Source: Plantimonas leprariae (GTDB lineage Bacteria; Pseudomonadota; Alphaproteobacteria; Rhizobiales; Rhizobiaceae). From it: a stretch of DNA of 64,000 bases. Shown in pieces: positions 16,887 to 27,828 of this stretch. The stretch lies in contig NZ_VZDO01000003.1 of the NCBI RefSeq assembly GCF_008802405.1, forward strand, positions 295,392 through 359,391, read 5' to 3'. Both the position numbers and the translations under genes were made by a program. Below the pieces are notes generated by a model. That model worked only from the letters and a program-made list of their open reading frames with translations. It had not been told where the DNA came from and ran no database searches. The stretch's first letter is position 1; each line of letters begins with the position of its first letter.

Positions 16887-18269
16887 TCAGGCGGCGCCGT
16901 GATAGGCGGCTTCGCCGTGCGAGGTGAGGTCGAGCCCCTCGCGCTCGGCTTCCACCGTCGGGCGCAGGCCCACGACGAGGTCGACGACCTTATAGAGCAC
17001 CGCCGAGACCACGCCGCACCAGACCACCGTGATCAGGACGGCCATGATCTGCGAAAACACCTGCCCGCCCATCGTCACGCCCTCGGCGTAGCCCGTGCCG
17101 CCGAGCGAGGGCGAGGTGAAGATGCCCGTTCCGATCGCGCCGAGGATGCCGCCGACGCCATGGACGCCGAAGACGTCGAGCGAGTCGTCGTAGCCGAGCC
17201 TCGTCTTCACCACCGTCACGAAGAAGTAGCAGACGAGGCTGGCGAGCGCGCCGAGGACGATGGCGCCGACCGGCCCGATCGTGCCGCAGGCCGGCGTCAC
17301 CGCGACGAGGCCGGCGATCATGCCGGAGGCGGCGCCGAGCATCGAGGCCTTGCCGCGCGTCACCGCCTCGATCACGCACCAGGCGACGATCGCGCCGGCG
17401 GTGGCCGTGAAGGTGTTGATCATCGCCAGCGCCGCCCCGGCCGTCGCCTCGAGGTTGGAGCCGGCGTTGAAGCCGAACCAGCCCACCCACAGGATCGACG
17501 CGCCGACCATGGTCAGCGTCATGGAATGCGGGGCCATGTTGTCGCGACCGAAGCCCGTGCGCCGGCCGACGAACAGGCAGCCGACGAGCGCGGCGATGCC
17601 GGCGTTGATGTGCACCACCGTTCCGCCCGCGAAGTCGATCGCGGCGACCCCGCCGGCATGCGCGCCGGTGAAGATCAGCCCGGCCGCGTCCCACACCATG
17701 TGGGCGACCGGGAAGTACACGAAGGTGACCCAGAGGATGCAGAACAGCACCACCGCCGAGAATTTGATGCGCTCGGCGAAGGCCCCGATGATCAGCGCCG
17801 GCGTGATCGCGGCGAAGGTCATCTGGAAGCAGATGAAGACGTATTCCGGCAGCACCACGCCCTTGGTGAAGGTGGCGGCGGTGGTTTCCTTCGACACGCC
17901 GGCCAGGAACACCTTGGCCGTCCCGCCCCAGAAGGCGCTGGTGCCGCCACCGAAGGCGAAGGAATAGCCGTAGAGCACCCAGACGATCATGATCGCCGCG
18001 CCGACCACCGTGCACTGCATCAGCACCGACAGCATGTTCTTGGCGCGCACCAGCCCGCCGTAGAACAGCGCGAGGCCCGGCACGAGCATGAACAGGACGA
18101 GCGCGCTGGAGATCATCATCCAGGCGACGTCGCCCTTCTCGACGACGTCGGCGGGCGGCGTCGGCGGCGTGGTCGTGACCCCCGCCACGCCGGTATCCTG
18201 CGCGAAGGCGGCGGTCGCCGCCAGGCCGGCGACGAGGCCGGCCGCAAAGCCCAGTTTCTTCCAGTTCAT
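16887..18269 (-). CDS. amtB: Ammonium transporter AmtB
   Basis: A 460-residue Amt/Mep/Rh channel that conducts ammonium across the inner membrane. It starts with a cleavable signal peptide (KLGFAAGLVAGLAATAAFAQ), as in E. coli AmtB, followed by eleven membrane helices. Family landmarks include FMLVPGLALFYGGLVRAKNMLSVLMQC, AHMVWDAAGLIFTGAHAGGVAAIDFAGGTVVHINAGIAALVG with the pore His, GWFGFNAGSNLEA, and the second pore His in DVFGVHGVGGILGAIGTGIF. It lies 15 bp after glnK in the same transcript, the usual pairing in which GlnK plugs AmtB when nitrogen is plentiful. Confidence 0.96.
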   Translation of the reverse strand: MNWKKLGFAAGLVAGLAATAAFAQDTGVAGVTTTPPTPPADVVEKGDVAWMMISSALVLFMLVPGLALFYGGLVRAKNMLSVLMQCTVVGAAIMIVWVLYGYSFAFGGGTSAFWGGTAKVFLAGVSKETTAATFTKGVVLPEYVFICFQMTFAAITPALIIGAFAERIKFSAVVLFCILWVTFVYFPVAHMVWDAAGLIFTGAHAGGVAAIDFAGGTVVHINAGIAALVGCLFVGRRTGFGRDNMAPHSMTLTMVGASILWVGWFGFNAGSNLEATAGAALAMINTFTATAGAIVAWCVIEAVTRGKASMLGAASGMIAGLVAVTPACGTIGPVGAIVLGALASLVCYFFVTVVKTRLGYDDSLDVFGVHGVGGILGAIGTGIFTSPSLGGTGYAEGVTMGGQVFSQIMAVLITVVWCGVVSAVLYKVVDLVVGLRPTVEAEREGLDLTSHGEAAYHGAA

Positions 18270-18284
18270 CTTGTGTCTGTCCCC

Positions 18285-18623
<339 letters not shown>

Positions 18624-18721
18624 TCACCACCTCGCAACATCGAAGGCGCGGACCCCATGCGGCCGCCGCCGGTCAGCCCCTCGCGCCCGGATGCGATCCG
18701 GACGCCGACTGCCGCCTCCCA

Positions 18722-18737
18722 TTCAAGGCGCGTGCCA
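18722..18737 (-). promoter_or_regulatory. Sigma-54-type promoter for glnK-amtB
   Basis: Read on the minus strand the site is TGGCACG-CGCC-TTGAA, against the consensus TGGCACG-N4-TTGCA. The -24 element is perfect and spacing is exact; the -12 element has GA in place of GC. The distance to the glnK start (about 100 bp) and the nitrogen role of the operon support it. Confidence 0.55.
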
Positions 18738-18833
18738 GATGGCCGGGCGGGCGAAATCCAGCGCTCCCGCAGGGCTTCGAGGCCCTGCGTCCCGGCGATC
18801 CGAGGCAATGGCGCGACCCGAATTTGTGCACCT

Positions 18834-18848
18834 GCTCAAAGTTTGAGC
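18834..18848. promoter_or_regulatory. Perfect palindrome between glnK and the UbiH-type gene
   Basis: GCTCAAA-G-TTTGAGC is a perfect 7-bp inverted repeat with one central base. It lies in the 310-bp divergent region, about 85 bp before the monooxygenase start. The half-site TGCACC (18827-18832) just before it resembles half of an NtrC site. No binding protein can be assigned. Confidence 0.3.
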
Positions 18849-18933
18849 GCCGAGGCGGCGGGGGCGCGGATTGTCAGGCCGCCCTCGCCTGCATAAGTCA
18901 GCGCGGGTAAACCACGGAAACGGGCGTGTGAGC

Positions 18934-20187
18934 ATGGCGCAGGCATCCGGGACGCTCGACGCCCCTTCGCAGCTGTTCGACGTCATGGTCGCGGGAGCCG
19001 GCTATGTCGGCCTCTCTACGGCGGTCGCGATCGCCGACGCCGCGCCGGAACTGCGGCTCCTCGTCGTCGACGCGGCCCCGCAGGGCGTCTGGCGGCGGGA
19101 CGGGCGCGCGAGCGCCGTCGCCGCCGCGGCGACCGCCATGCTGGAGCGGCTCGGCGTCTGGGCGGCGATCGAGGGGCAAGCGGAAGCGATCACCGAGATG
19201 ATCGTGACGGATTCCCGTACCGCCGACGTGGTCAGGCCGGTGTTCCTCACCTTCGGCGACCGGGCCTCGCCGGGCGAGCCCTTCGCCCGCATGGTGCCAA
19301 ACGTCGCGCTGAACGGGGCGCTGCGGGCGCGGGCGGAAGCGCTCGGCATCACCCTCCGCCAGGGCGCGGCGGTGACCGGGATCGAGGAAGAGACGGCAGC
19401 CCTGAGGGTCCGGCTCAGTGACGGCGCCGCGGTGCGGACCCGGCTTCTCGTCGCGGCGGACGGCGTGAAATCGCGCATCCGGGCGATGGCGGGCATCGGC
19501 ACGGTGGAGAAGAGCTACGGGCAGTCCGCCATCGTCTGCACGGTCAAACACGAGCGCCCGCACGGCGGCCGCGCCGAGGAGCATTTCCTGCCCGCCGGGC
19601 CCTTCGCCATCCTGCCGCTGAAGAACAACCGTTCCTCGCTCGTCTGGACGGAATCGACCCGCGACGCCGAGCGGCTGATCGCCGGCGACGACTTCCTGTT
19701 CGCGGTGGAGCTGGAGCGGCGGTTCGGCCGCAAGCTCGGCGCGATCGAGGTGGAGGATGCCCCCCGCGCCTTTCCGCTCGGCCTCCTCGTCGCGCGCGAT
19801 TTCGCCAATGGGCGCGTGGCGCTGGCCGGCGATGCGGCGCACGGCATCCACCCGATCGCCGGCCAAGGGCTCAACCTCGGCTTCAAGGACGCGGCGGCGC
19901 TGGCGGAAGTGGTGGTGGAGGCGGCGCGGCTCGGGCGCGACATCGGCGCCGCCGACACGCTCGACGCCTACGCGCGCTGGCGGCGCTTCGACACGGTGCG
20001 GATGGGGGCGACCACCGACGTCCTGAACCGGCTGTTCTCGAACGACAGCTTCGCCCTCCGGGCGATCCGCTCCTTCGGCCTGTCGCTGGTGGACCGCGCG
20101 CCGCCGTTGAAGAACTGGTTCATCGCGGAAGCGGCGGGAAGAAGCGGCGGCCCCTCGCCGCGCCTGCTCCGGGGCGAGCCGATCTGA
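18934..20187 (+). CDS. UbiH/UbiF/Coq6-family FAD-dependent monooxygenase
   Basis: A 417-residue flavoprotein hydroxylase. The FAD motif is VMVAGAGYVGLSTAVAIADA (about 18-37). The mid-protein DG motif is LLVAADGVKSRIRAMAGI. The C-terminal FAD/ribityl motif is NGRVALAGDAAHGIHPIAGQGLNLGFKDAAALAEVV. All three are characteristic of the ubiquinone-biosynthesis hydroxylases acting on C5, C6 or the C1 position of the ring. Alphaproteobacteria use a variable set (UbiH, UbiL, UbiM, UbiF), and sequence alone does not show which carbon is hydroxylated. The ATG is preferred to an in-frame GTG two codons earlier. Confidence 0.88.
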   Translation: MAQASGTLDAPSQLFDVMVAGAGYVGLSTAVAIADAAPELRLLVVDAAPQGVWRRDGRASAVAAAATAMLERLGVWAAIEGQAEAITEMIVTDSRTADVVRPVFLTFGDRASPGEPFARMVPNVALNGALRARAEALGITLRQGAAVTGIEEETAALRVRLSDGAAVRTRLLVAADGVKSRIRAMAGIGTVEKSYGQSAIVCTVKHERPHGGRAEEHFLPAGPFAILPLKNNRSSLVWTESTRDAERLIAGDDFLFAVELERRFGRKLGAIEVEDAPRAFPLGLLVARDFANGRVALAGDAAHGIHPIAGQGLNLGFKDAAALAEVVVEAARLGRDIGAADTLDAYARWRRFDTVRMGATTDVLNRLFSNDSFALRAIRSFGLSLVDRAPPLKNWFIAEAAGRSGGPSPRLLRGEPI

Positions 20188-20200
20188 AGGGCAGGCAGGC

Positions 20201-20326
20201 TCAGCGGCCGCCGCAGGCGGCGCTGGCGGCCGAGCCCGCCTGCGCGAGCGGAAACAGGATCATCGCCGCGCGGGGCGCGAGCCGGACCGGCGCTGCGGGA
20301 GCGGCGGCGTGGACGATCGTGGCCAT
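20201..20326 (-). CDS. Small 41-residue hypothetical protein
   Basis: A short Ala/Pro-rich frame (starting MATIVHAAAPAAPVRL, ending ASAACGGR). I do not recognise it. The reason to list it is an ideal ribosome-binding site, AGGAGG, about 8 bases before the ATG. The middle (RAAMILFPLAQAGSAASAA) is hydrophobic enough for a short membrane segment. It lies between the convergent monooxygenase and flagellin genes. Confidence 0.4.
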   Translation of the reverse strand: MATIVHAAAPAAPVRLAPRAAMILFPLAQAGSAASAACGGR

Positions 20327-20499
20327 GCGGGTCTCCTCCTGTTGTGGCGCGAGCGGGAACCGTGGCCCGCGCCGTTTCGATCCCGATCCTCGCGCCCCGG
20401 CTTGAAGAATCCGGTGGAAAACCCGTTCGGATTCGACGGATCGGCGGATTTCGGGCGCTTTCGCGCGGCGTCGCGGCGGGTCTTCGCGCCGAACGAAAA

Positions 20500-20529
20500 C
20501 ACCCCCGGCGCATGCGGGCGCCGGGGGTG
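20500..20529 (-). terminator. Terminator downstream of the flagellin gene
   Basis: An 11-bp stem, CACCCCCGGCG (20500-20510) with CGCCGGGGGTG (20519-20529), and an 8-base loop. On the flagellin strand it is followed by GTTTTCG. It lies about 80 bp past the flagellin stop. Confidence 0.75.
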
Positions 20530-20607
20530 CTTGCAGCAGGCCGTCGAACATCATGTTCGCGACGGGGACCGCGTCATGGGTCCGCCGGCCTGCGAGAGGG
20601 CTGCGCC

Positions 20608-21459
20608 TTACTGGAAGAGGCGCAGGATGCTCGAAGCGGAGTTGTTGCGGATGGCGAGGGCTTCGTAGGCAAGCTGTTGCTTGACCTGCAGCGCCTGGCT
20701 GCGCGCCGACTCTTCGGTCATGTCGGCATCCACGAGATCGCTGAGAGCCGACTTGCGGATGTCATCCATCTTGCTCAGGAAATCGCCCTGAGACGTCAGC
20801 GAGGTCGACAAGCCGTTCATCTCGTTCGCATAGTTCGAAACGGTAGCGATCGCGGCGGTGATCGTGTCCTTCATGTCCGAAAGATCGGTGGCGGCGGTGT
20901 CGAGCGACATGGAGATCGCGCTGCTCTTGGCCGTCGCGCTGTAGAGGCTGCCGCCGGTTCCCGCTGCGGTGAGGATCTGCGTCGGTGCGAAGGTCATCGT
21001 GGCCGAGGTGTCGCTGCCGAGCTTGATCGTCGTGGTCGTCGCGGCTGCGCTCGTCAGCCAGTTCGCGCCCTTGAAGGATGCTCCGCTCACGAGCGCCTTG
21101 ATCTGCGCCTGATAGCCCTTGATCTGCGAGTTCCGAGACGCGTTGCCGGCATCGCCAGCGGTCGCCTCGTTCAGAAGCTGCTGGATGTTGGTCAGGGCGT
21201 CGGTGATCTTGTTGAGCGCTTCCGCCGTTACATCGGCCCGGCCCTTGGCGATGGTGAGGTCAGACTTGATGGCGTCCGTGGCCTTGAGGTCGGACCGGAT
21301 GCCCTGCGCCGTGGCGAACACCGAGGCGTTGTCCTTGGCAGAGGCGACTTTCAGACCAGTGGCGATCCGGGTCTGGTTGTCCGCGATTTCCTTGTTGATC
21401 TGGCGAAGGCTGGCCAGGACGTTGTAGTTGGCGACGTAGCTGTTGTTGACCGAAACCAT
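20608..21459 (-). CDS. Flagellin
   Basis: A 283-residue flagellin, on the short side. The N-terminal D0/D1 region has NVLASLRQINKEIADNQTRIATGLKVASAKDNASVFATAQGIRSDL. The C-terminal D1/D0 region has DLVDADMTEESARSQALQVKQQLAYEALAIRNNSASSILRLFQ. These form the coiled-coil core of the filament, with a small Thr/Ala-rich variable domain (about 130-190) between. Its base composition is visibly less GC-rich than its neighbours. No other flagellar gene (hook, export, flaF/flbT) is nearby, so this is an isolated filament gene; whether it is the main or an accessory flagellin cannot be told here. Confidence 0.93.
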   Translation of the reverse strand: MVSVNNSYVANYNVLASLRQINKEIADNQTRIATGLKVASAKDNASVFATAQGIRSDLKATDAIKSDLTIAKGRADVTAEALNKITDALTNIQQLLNEATAGDAGNASRNSQIKGYQAQIKALVSGASFKGANWLTSAAATTTTIKLGSDTSATMTFAPTQILTAAGTGGSLYSATAKSSAISMSLDTAATDLSDMKDTITAAIATVSNYANEMNGLSTSLTSQGDFLSKMDDIRKSALSDLVDADMTEESARSQALQVKQQLAYEALAIRNNSASSILRLFQ

Positions 21460-21843
21460 TGCTTTTCCCCGTTGTTGTGAAGCAGCGCGTTGTTGCTTGC
21501 TTCGAGGGAATGAATAGCCTGTGAGCTTGTAAGATCTCCGTGCCGGAAACGTTCGAATTTTAGCGATATGCGTTTTCGTCGAATGCGCGATTACTTTGGT
21601 TTACCGATTTATACTTACAGAAGCTCATTTTGAGCGAAGCCCGCAACGGTCGGTCAACCATGCCGGCTCCGACCCTCTGAAATGCGGAAGTTTCGAGCCC
21701 TCGCGCGCAAAAATCTTCCGCGAAGCGGCTTGAAGAGAAAAAACCTTGCGGCGCAACCGCCCGGTCGCCCGGCTATTTAGAACCTATCGAAGTCCGGCGG
21801 TTCGGCCGCCGGGCGCGTTCCGGCGTTTCCGAAGGCGTTTCTC
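21460..21843. other. AT-rich intergenic region between flagellin and the sulfate operon
   Basis: This 384-bp region must hold the promoters of both the flagellin gene (minus) and the sulfate operon (plus). The part from about 21500 to 21660 is far more AT-rich than the rest of the window. A GC hairpin (21794-21800 with 21806-21812) lies in the likely leader of the sulfate operon. I found no clear sigma-28, sigma-54 or riboswitch signature. Confidence 0.5.
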
Positions 21844-22215
21844 ATGGCACGGGACATCAAGGCGGGACCGAAGGCGACGCCGAAGAGCAAGGGCCCGCCG
21901 CTGCCCGTCGTCCTGTCGGCCAACGACCTCTTGGAAGGCGACGTCGTGTTCCTCGCCCACGGCGGCGGCTGGACCCGCGACCCGGCCGCGGCGCGCGTCG
22001 CGCACGAGCAGGACACGGCGGACGCGATGCTGGCCGAGGCGCAGGGGGACTTCCGGGCGAACCGGATCGTCGATCCCTATCTGGTGCCGGTCAGGGTGGA
22101 AGCGAACGGCATGGCCGTCGCCCTCCACTTCCGCGAGGCGATCCGCCAGAAGGGCCCGACCGTCCATCCGGATTTCGGCAAGGCGGCCGAGTTCCGCAAC
22201 GAATACCCGGCCTGA
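21844..22215 (+). CDS. DUF2849 domain protein of the sulfate assimilation operon
   Basis: A 123-residue protein matching DUF2849: PVVLSANDLLEGDVVFLAHGGGWTRDPAAARVAHE and NRIVDPYLVPVRVEANGMAVALHFREAIRQKGPTVHPD. In alphaproteobacteria this family is regularly found just before the nitrite/sulfite reductase gene, as here (25 bp before its start). That constant linkage implies a role in sulfite reduction or its cofactors, but the biochemical function is not established. The N-terminus is Lys-rich and probably disordered. Confidence 0.85.
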   Translation: MARDIKAGPKATPKSKGPPLPVVLSANDLLEGDVVFLAHGGGWTRDPAAARVAHEQDTADAMLAEAQGDFRANRIVDPYLVPVRVEANGMAVALHFREAIRQKGPTVHPDFGKAAEFRNEYPA

Positions 22216-22240
22216 CCGCCGGCCGGGAGAAGGTGCCACG

Positions 22241-23934
<1,694 letters not shown>

Positions 23935-23938
<4 letters not shown>

Positions 23939-24453
23939 GCGTGCTGCTTGGGGCCGACGGGCGCAAGGACGACGTCTTCGCAGCGGTGGACGACATTTCC
24001 GAACTGTCGCTGAACGACGGGCCGGTGCTCGTGCCGCTCACCGTCATCGACGAGGCGCTGACGCATCGGCGCAACGTCGCGATCGGCCTTGCCGTCGACA
24101 ACAACGCGCCCGTCTGCGCGCTGGAGGAGTATTTCGACAAGGTGGCGCTGATCGCGGTCGCCTTCCCGAGCTTCTCGGACGGACGCGGCTTCACGCTGGC
24201 AAAGCGTCTGCGCCGCGCCGGCTTCACCGGCACGTTGCGCGCCCGCGGCCCCCTGATCGCCGACGAGTTCCACGACGCCCTCGCCTGCGGCTTCGACGAG
24301 GTCGAGGTGCCGGACGAGATGGCCGCGCGCCAGCCCCCCGAGCAATGGCTGCGCCAGAAGGCGATCGTCTCCGCCCACTACCAGAACGGCTACGGCGAGG
24401 GGCTCAGCATCCTGCAGCAGCGCGCCCGGGCGCGGAAGGCCGCGGCGGAATGA
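23935..24453 (+). CDS. DUF934 family protein of the sulfate assimilation operon
   Basis: A 172-residue protein of family DUF934 (GPVLVPLTVIDEALTHRRNVAIGLAVDNNAPVCALEEYFDKVALIAVAFPSFSDGRGFTLAKRLRR, then GTLRARGPLIADEFHDALACGFDEVEVPDE). Its start overlaps the sulfite reductase stop in ATGA, so the two are translationally coupled. The family is found almost only next to sulfite reductase genes and is thought to assist sulfite reduction; its exact job is unknown. The downstream cysH also starts with a coupled ATGA overlap. Confidence 0.9.
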
Positions 24454-25241
24454 GCGCCGATCTCGAAGCCCTCGCGCGCGAGCTCGACGCCGCCTTCCCG
24501 CGCCTGACGCCGGCCGAGCGGCTGCACACTCTCGCTGAACGGGTGCCCGGCCGCACCGTCTTCACCACCAGCCTCGGGATCGAGGACCAGATGCTGACCC
24601 ATCTGATCTTCTCCGAGAAGCTCGGGATCGAGGTGAAGACGCTCGACACCGGCCGCCTGTTTCCCGAGGCCTACCAGGTCTGGCGCGACACGGAGGAGAA
24701 GTACGGCCGGCGCATCCGGGCCGTCTATCCGAACGGCGAGGCCTTGGAGGAGATGGTCAACGACCAGGGCGTCGACGGGCTCTACTACGCGCCGGAGTTC
24801 CGCAAGCGCTGCTGCGGCGTCAGGAAGGTGGAGCCGCTCGGCCGGGCGCTCCATGGCGCGGCGGCGTGGATCACGGGCCTCCGGCGCGACCAGTCGGCGA
24901 ACCGGCAGGGCATGGAGTTCGTCGGCTTCGACGCCGCGCACGGTCTTATCAAGGCGAACCCGCTGTTCGACTGGACGCGCGAGGAGATCCGCCTCTTCAC
25001 CGAGGACGCCCACGTCCCCGTCAACCCGCTCCACGCCAAGGGTTTCCTGTCGATCGGTTGCGCGCCTTGCACGCGCGCGGTGAAGCCAGGCGAGCCGGAG
25101 CGCGCCGGCCGCTGGTGGTGGGAGGAGGAGACCTTACGCGAATGCGGCCTCCATGTCGAAGCCGACGGCCGCGTCGTCCGGGCGAAGCTCGTACCCGGCA
25201 ACACCCACGGCGACGCCGCCTTCGAGGGCCCGACGCAATGA
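24450..25241 (+). CDS. cysH: Adenylyl-sulfate (APS) reductase, CysH family
   Basis: A 263-residue thioredoxin-dependent reductase converting APS to sulfite and AMP. The phosphosulfate-binding region reads [14 protein letters not shown], and the arginine segment is [13 protein letters not shown]. Cys121-Cys122 (KRCCGVRK) and Cys204/Cys207 (GCAPC) form the CC...CxxC set that binds a [4Fe-4S] cluster and distinguishes APS reductases from PAPS reductases. This agrees with the absence of any APS kinase domain or gene in the operon: the pathway goes directly from APS to sulfite. The start overlaps the DUF934 stop (ATGA). Confidence 0.93.
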   Translation: MSADLEALARELDAAFPRLTPAERLHTLAERVPGRTVFTTSLGIEDQMLTHLIFSEKLGIEVKTLDTGRLFPEAYQVWRDTEEKYGRRIRAVYPNGEALEEMVNDQGVDGLYYAPEFRKRCCGVRKVEPLGRALHGAAAWITGLRRDQSANRQGMEFVGFDAAHGLIKANPLFDWTREEIRLFTEDAHVPVNPLHAKGFLSIGCAPCTRAVKPGEPERAGRWWWEEETLRECGLHVEADGRVVRAKLVPGNTHGDAAFEGPTQ

Positions 25242-26140
25242 CGAGAATGACCCATCTCCAGCGCCTGGAGGCCGAGTCGATCTTCATCATCCGGGAGGTC
25301 GCCGCGACCGCCGAGAACCCGGTGATGCTCTATTCGATCGGCAAGGATTCGGCGGTGATGCTGCATCTGGCGCTCAAAGCCTTCGCGCCGGGGCGGCTGC
25401 CCTTCCCGCTCCTCCACGTCGACACGACCTGGAAGTTCCGCGAGATGATTGAGTACCGGAACCGCCTCGCCGAGCGGCTCGGCGTGAAGGTGCTCGTCCA
25501 CACCAATCAAGAGGGGCTGCGCGCCGGCATCAACCCGTTCGATTCCGGCTCTCGCGTCCACACCGACATCATGAAGACCGAGGCGCTGAAGCAGGCGCTG
25601 GCGATCCACAAGTTCGACGCGGCCTTCGGCGGCGCGCGGCGCGACGAGGAGAAGAGCCGAGCGAAGGAGCGCGTCTTCTCGCTCCGCTCGGCCGAGCACC
25701 GCTGGGAGCCGAAGAACCAGCGGCCCGAGCCTTGGCACCTCTACAACACGCGGAAAAAGGCCGGCGAGAGCTTCCGGGTGTTTCCGCTGTCGAACTGGAC
25801 CGAAGGCGATGTCTGGGACTACATCGCGCTGGAGAACATCGAGGTCGTGCCGCTCTACTTCGCCGCGCCCCGCCCGGTGGTGGAGCGCGACGGCACGCTG
25901 ATCATGCGCGACGACGAGCGCATGAAGCTCCTGCCCGGCGAGGTGGTCGCTGAGCGCATGGTGCGCTTCCGCACGCTCGGCGACTATCCGCTGACCGGGG
26001 CGGTCGAATCCACCGCCACGAACCTTTCCGAGATCATCGCCGAGATGCGCGGCAGCCGTTCCTCCGAGCGCCAGGGCCGCGTGATCGACCGCGACGGCGG
26101 CGCCTCGATGGAGGAAAAGAAGCAGGAAGGCTATTTCTGA
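25238..26140 (+). CDS. cysD: Sulfate adenylyltransferase small subunit
   Basis: A 300-residue CysD, the catalytic PP-loop ATPase half of ATP sulfurylase. [17 protein letters not shown] is the PP-loop, [16 protein letters not shown] and [20 protein letters not shown] are strongly conserved, and the C-terminus [23 protein letters not shown] is the usual CysD ending. It adenylates sulfate to APS with CysN. The ATG overlaps the cysH stop (ATGA), continuing the coupled chain, and the cysN start follows 2 bp after the stop. Confidence 0.96.
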   Translation: MTRMTHLQRLEAESIFIIREVAATAENPVMLYSIGKDSAVMLHLALKAFAPGRLPFPLLHVDTTWKFREMIEYRNRLAERLGVKVLVHTNQEGLRAGINPFDSGSRVHTDIMKTEALKQALAIHKFDAAFGGARRDEEKSRAKERVFSLRSAEHRWEPKNQRPEPWHLYNTRKKAGESFRVFPLSNWTEGDVWDYIALENIEVVPLYFAAPRPVVERDGTLIMRDDERMKLLPGEVVAERMVRFRTLGDYPLTGAVESTATNLSEIIAEMRGSRSSERQGRVIDRDGGASMEEKKQEGYF

Positions 26141-26142
26141 CG

Positions 26143-27819
26143 ATGAATTCCGCCGCCGTCCGGATCGAGACCCAGGCGTTCGCCGGGCCCGCGCCCGATC
26201 TCGACCCCGTGGTGCCCGCCGTCGTGGCGGCGCGTCCCGAGTCGCTGCTCCATTTCATCACCTGCGGTTCGGTGGACGACGGCAAGTCGACGCTGATCGG
26301 CCGCTTGCTCTACGACTCGAACGCCGTCTTCGACGACCAGTTGGAAGCGCTGGAGCGCGACTCGAAGAAGTTCGGCACCACCGGCGGCGACCTCGACTTC
26401 GCCCTCCTCGTCGACGGGCTTAGCGCCGAGCGCGAGCAGGGCATCACCATCGACGTCGCCTATCGCTACTTCTCGACCGCCGCCCGCGCCTTCATCATCG
26501 CCGATACGCCCGGCCACGAGCAGTACACCCGCAACATGGCGACCGGCGCTTCCGACGCCGAGCTCGCCGTGATCCTGGTGGACGCGCGGAAAGGCATCCT
26601 GCCGCAGACGCGCCGCCATTCCTTCATCACCTCGATGCTGGGGGTGAAGAGCGTCGTCGTCGCAATCAACAAGATGGACCTCGTCGACTTCGCCCAAGAC
26701 GTCTTCGAGCGGATCGTCGCCGACTACAAGGCGATCCTGCCGGACCTCGGCTTCACCGACGTCGCCTATATCCCGATGTCGGCGAAGCGCGGCGACAACG
26801 TCGCGACGCCTTCCGCGGCAATGCCGTGGTACGAAGGGCCGACGCTCATCCGGCATCTCGAAACCGTCGAGCCGAAGACGCTCGACGAGGCGCACGAGCC
26901 GTTCCGCCTGCCCGTGCAATGGGTGAACCGGCCGAACCTCGACTTCCGCGGCTTCGCCGGCACGATCGCCGGCGGGCGGGTCAAGACCGGCGACGCCGTC
27001 GTCTCGCTGCCGGCCGGCCGCTCGTCGCGGGTGAAGGCGATCTTCGGCCCGAACGGCGAAGTGCCGGAAGCCGCCAGCGGCGAGGCCGTGACGCTGACGC
27101 TCACCGACGAGATCGACGCGTCCCGCGGCGACGTCCTGGTGGCGAGCGGCGACCGCGCCAGTCCGCACAAGACGGTGAAGGCCGAAATCCTCTGGATGGT
27201 GGACCGGCCGCTGATCGCCGGCGGCCGCTTCCTGGCGAAGCTCGGCACCAGCCAGACGCCGGCCTCGGTCCGGACGCTGGACCACGCGGTCGACATCCAC
27301 ACCTACCGGCCGCGCGCGGCGAACGCTCTCCTGATGAACGAGATCGGCCGCGTCACGGTCGCCTTCGACCGGCCGCTCGTCGCGCTGCCCTACGCGGAGA
27401 ACCGCGAGCTCGGCGCCTTCATCCTGATCGACCAGCTCAAGAACGAGACGGTGGCGCTCGGCCTCGTGCGCGAGGTGGGCCCGAGCGTGACCCATGTCGC
27501 GGACGGCGGCGAGGAGGAAGATGACGACGAGCCGGCGCCGGCTTCGGCGACCCTCCTCCAGCGCGCCGCCCGCCTCTGGCTCGGCGCGGACGTCCGGCGC
27601 AATCCGGAACGGCGCAAGGGTGCGATCCGCTTCCGCCTCGTCGGGGCGGTGCTAGTCGCGCTGATCGGCTTCGTCCTGGGGCTCGGCGTCCCCGGCGCGC
27701 TCGTGCTCGGCGTCCTCGACTTCGCGCTCCGGCCGTTCCTGCGCTTCGCCGTCGACCGCACCGAGCGCAAGCCGAAGGCGCCGGAGCCCGGCACGGTCGG
27801 CGACGGCGCGGGCATCTAG
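26143..27819 (+). CDS. cysN: Sulfate adenylyltransferase large subunit with membrane-type C-terminal extension
   Basis: A 558-residue CysN, the GTPase that drives ATP sulfurylase. It has G1 GSVDDGKSTL, switch II DTPGHEQYTRN and G4 NKMD, then two translation-factor barrels ending around residue 450 (LGLVREVGP). Unlike NodQ-type fusions there is no APS kinase domain. Instead an acidic linker (GGEEEDDDEPAPAS) leads to about 75 extra residues with two hydrophobic stretches, starting KGAIRFRLVGAVLVALIGF and continuing through LGVLDFALRPFLRFAVDR. The spacing of conserved-looking positions resembles DUF2061 (KAI.WR..G...). Membrane attachment of the enzyme is an inference. It ends the operon, tail-to-tail with the MarR gene. 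Confidence 0.92.
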   Translation: MNSAAVRIETQAFAGPAPDLDPVVPAVVAARPESLLHFITCGSVDDGKSTLIGRLLYDSNAVFDDQLEALERDSKKFGTTGGDLDFALLVDGLSAEREQGITIDVAYRYFSTAARAFIIADTPGHEQYTRNMATGASDAELAVILVDARKGILPQTRRHSFITSMLGVKSVVVAINKMDLVDFAQDVFERIVADYKAILPDLGFTDVAYIPMSAKRGDNVATPSAAMPWYEGPTLIRHLETVEPKTLDEAHEPFRLPVQWVNRPNLDFRGFAGTIAGGRVKTGDAVVSLPAGRSSRVKAIFGPNGEVPEAASGEAVTLTLTDEIDASRGDVLVASGDRASPHKTVKAEILWMVDRPLIAGGRFLAKLGTSQTPASVRTLDHAVDIHTYRPRAANALLMNEIGRVTVAFDRPLVALPYAENRELGAFILIDQLKNETVALGLVREVGPSVTHVADGGEEEDDDEPAPASATLLQRAARLWLGADVRRNPERRKGAIRFRLVGAVLVALIGFVLGLGVPGALVLGVLDFALRPFLRFAVDRTERKPKAPEPGTVGDGAGI

Positions 27820-27828
27820 CGCTTTTCG

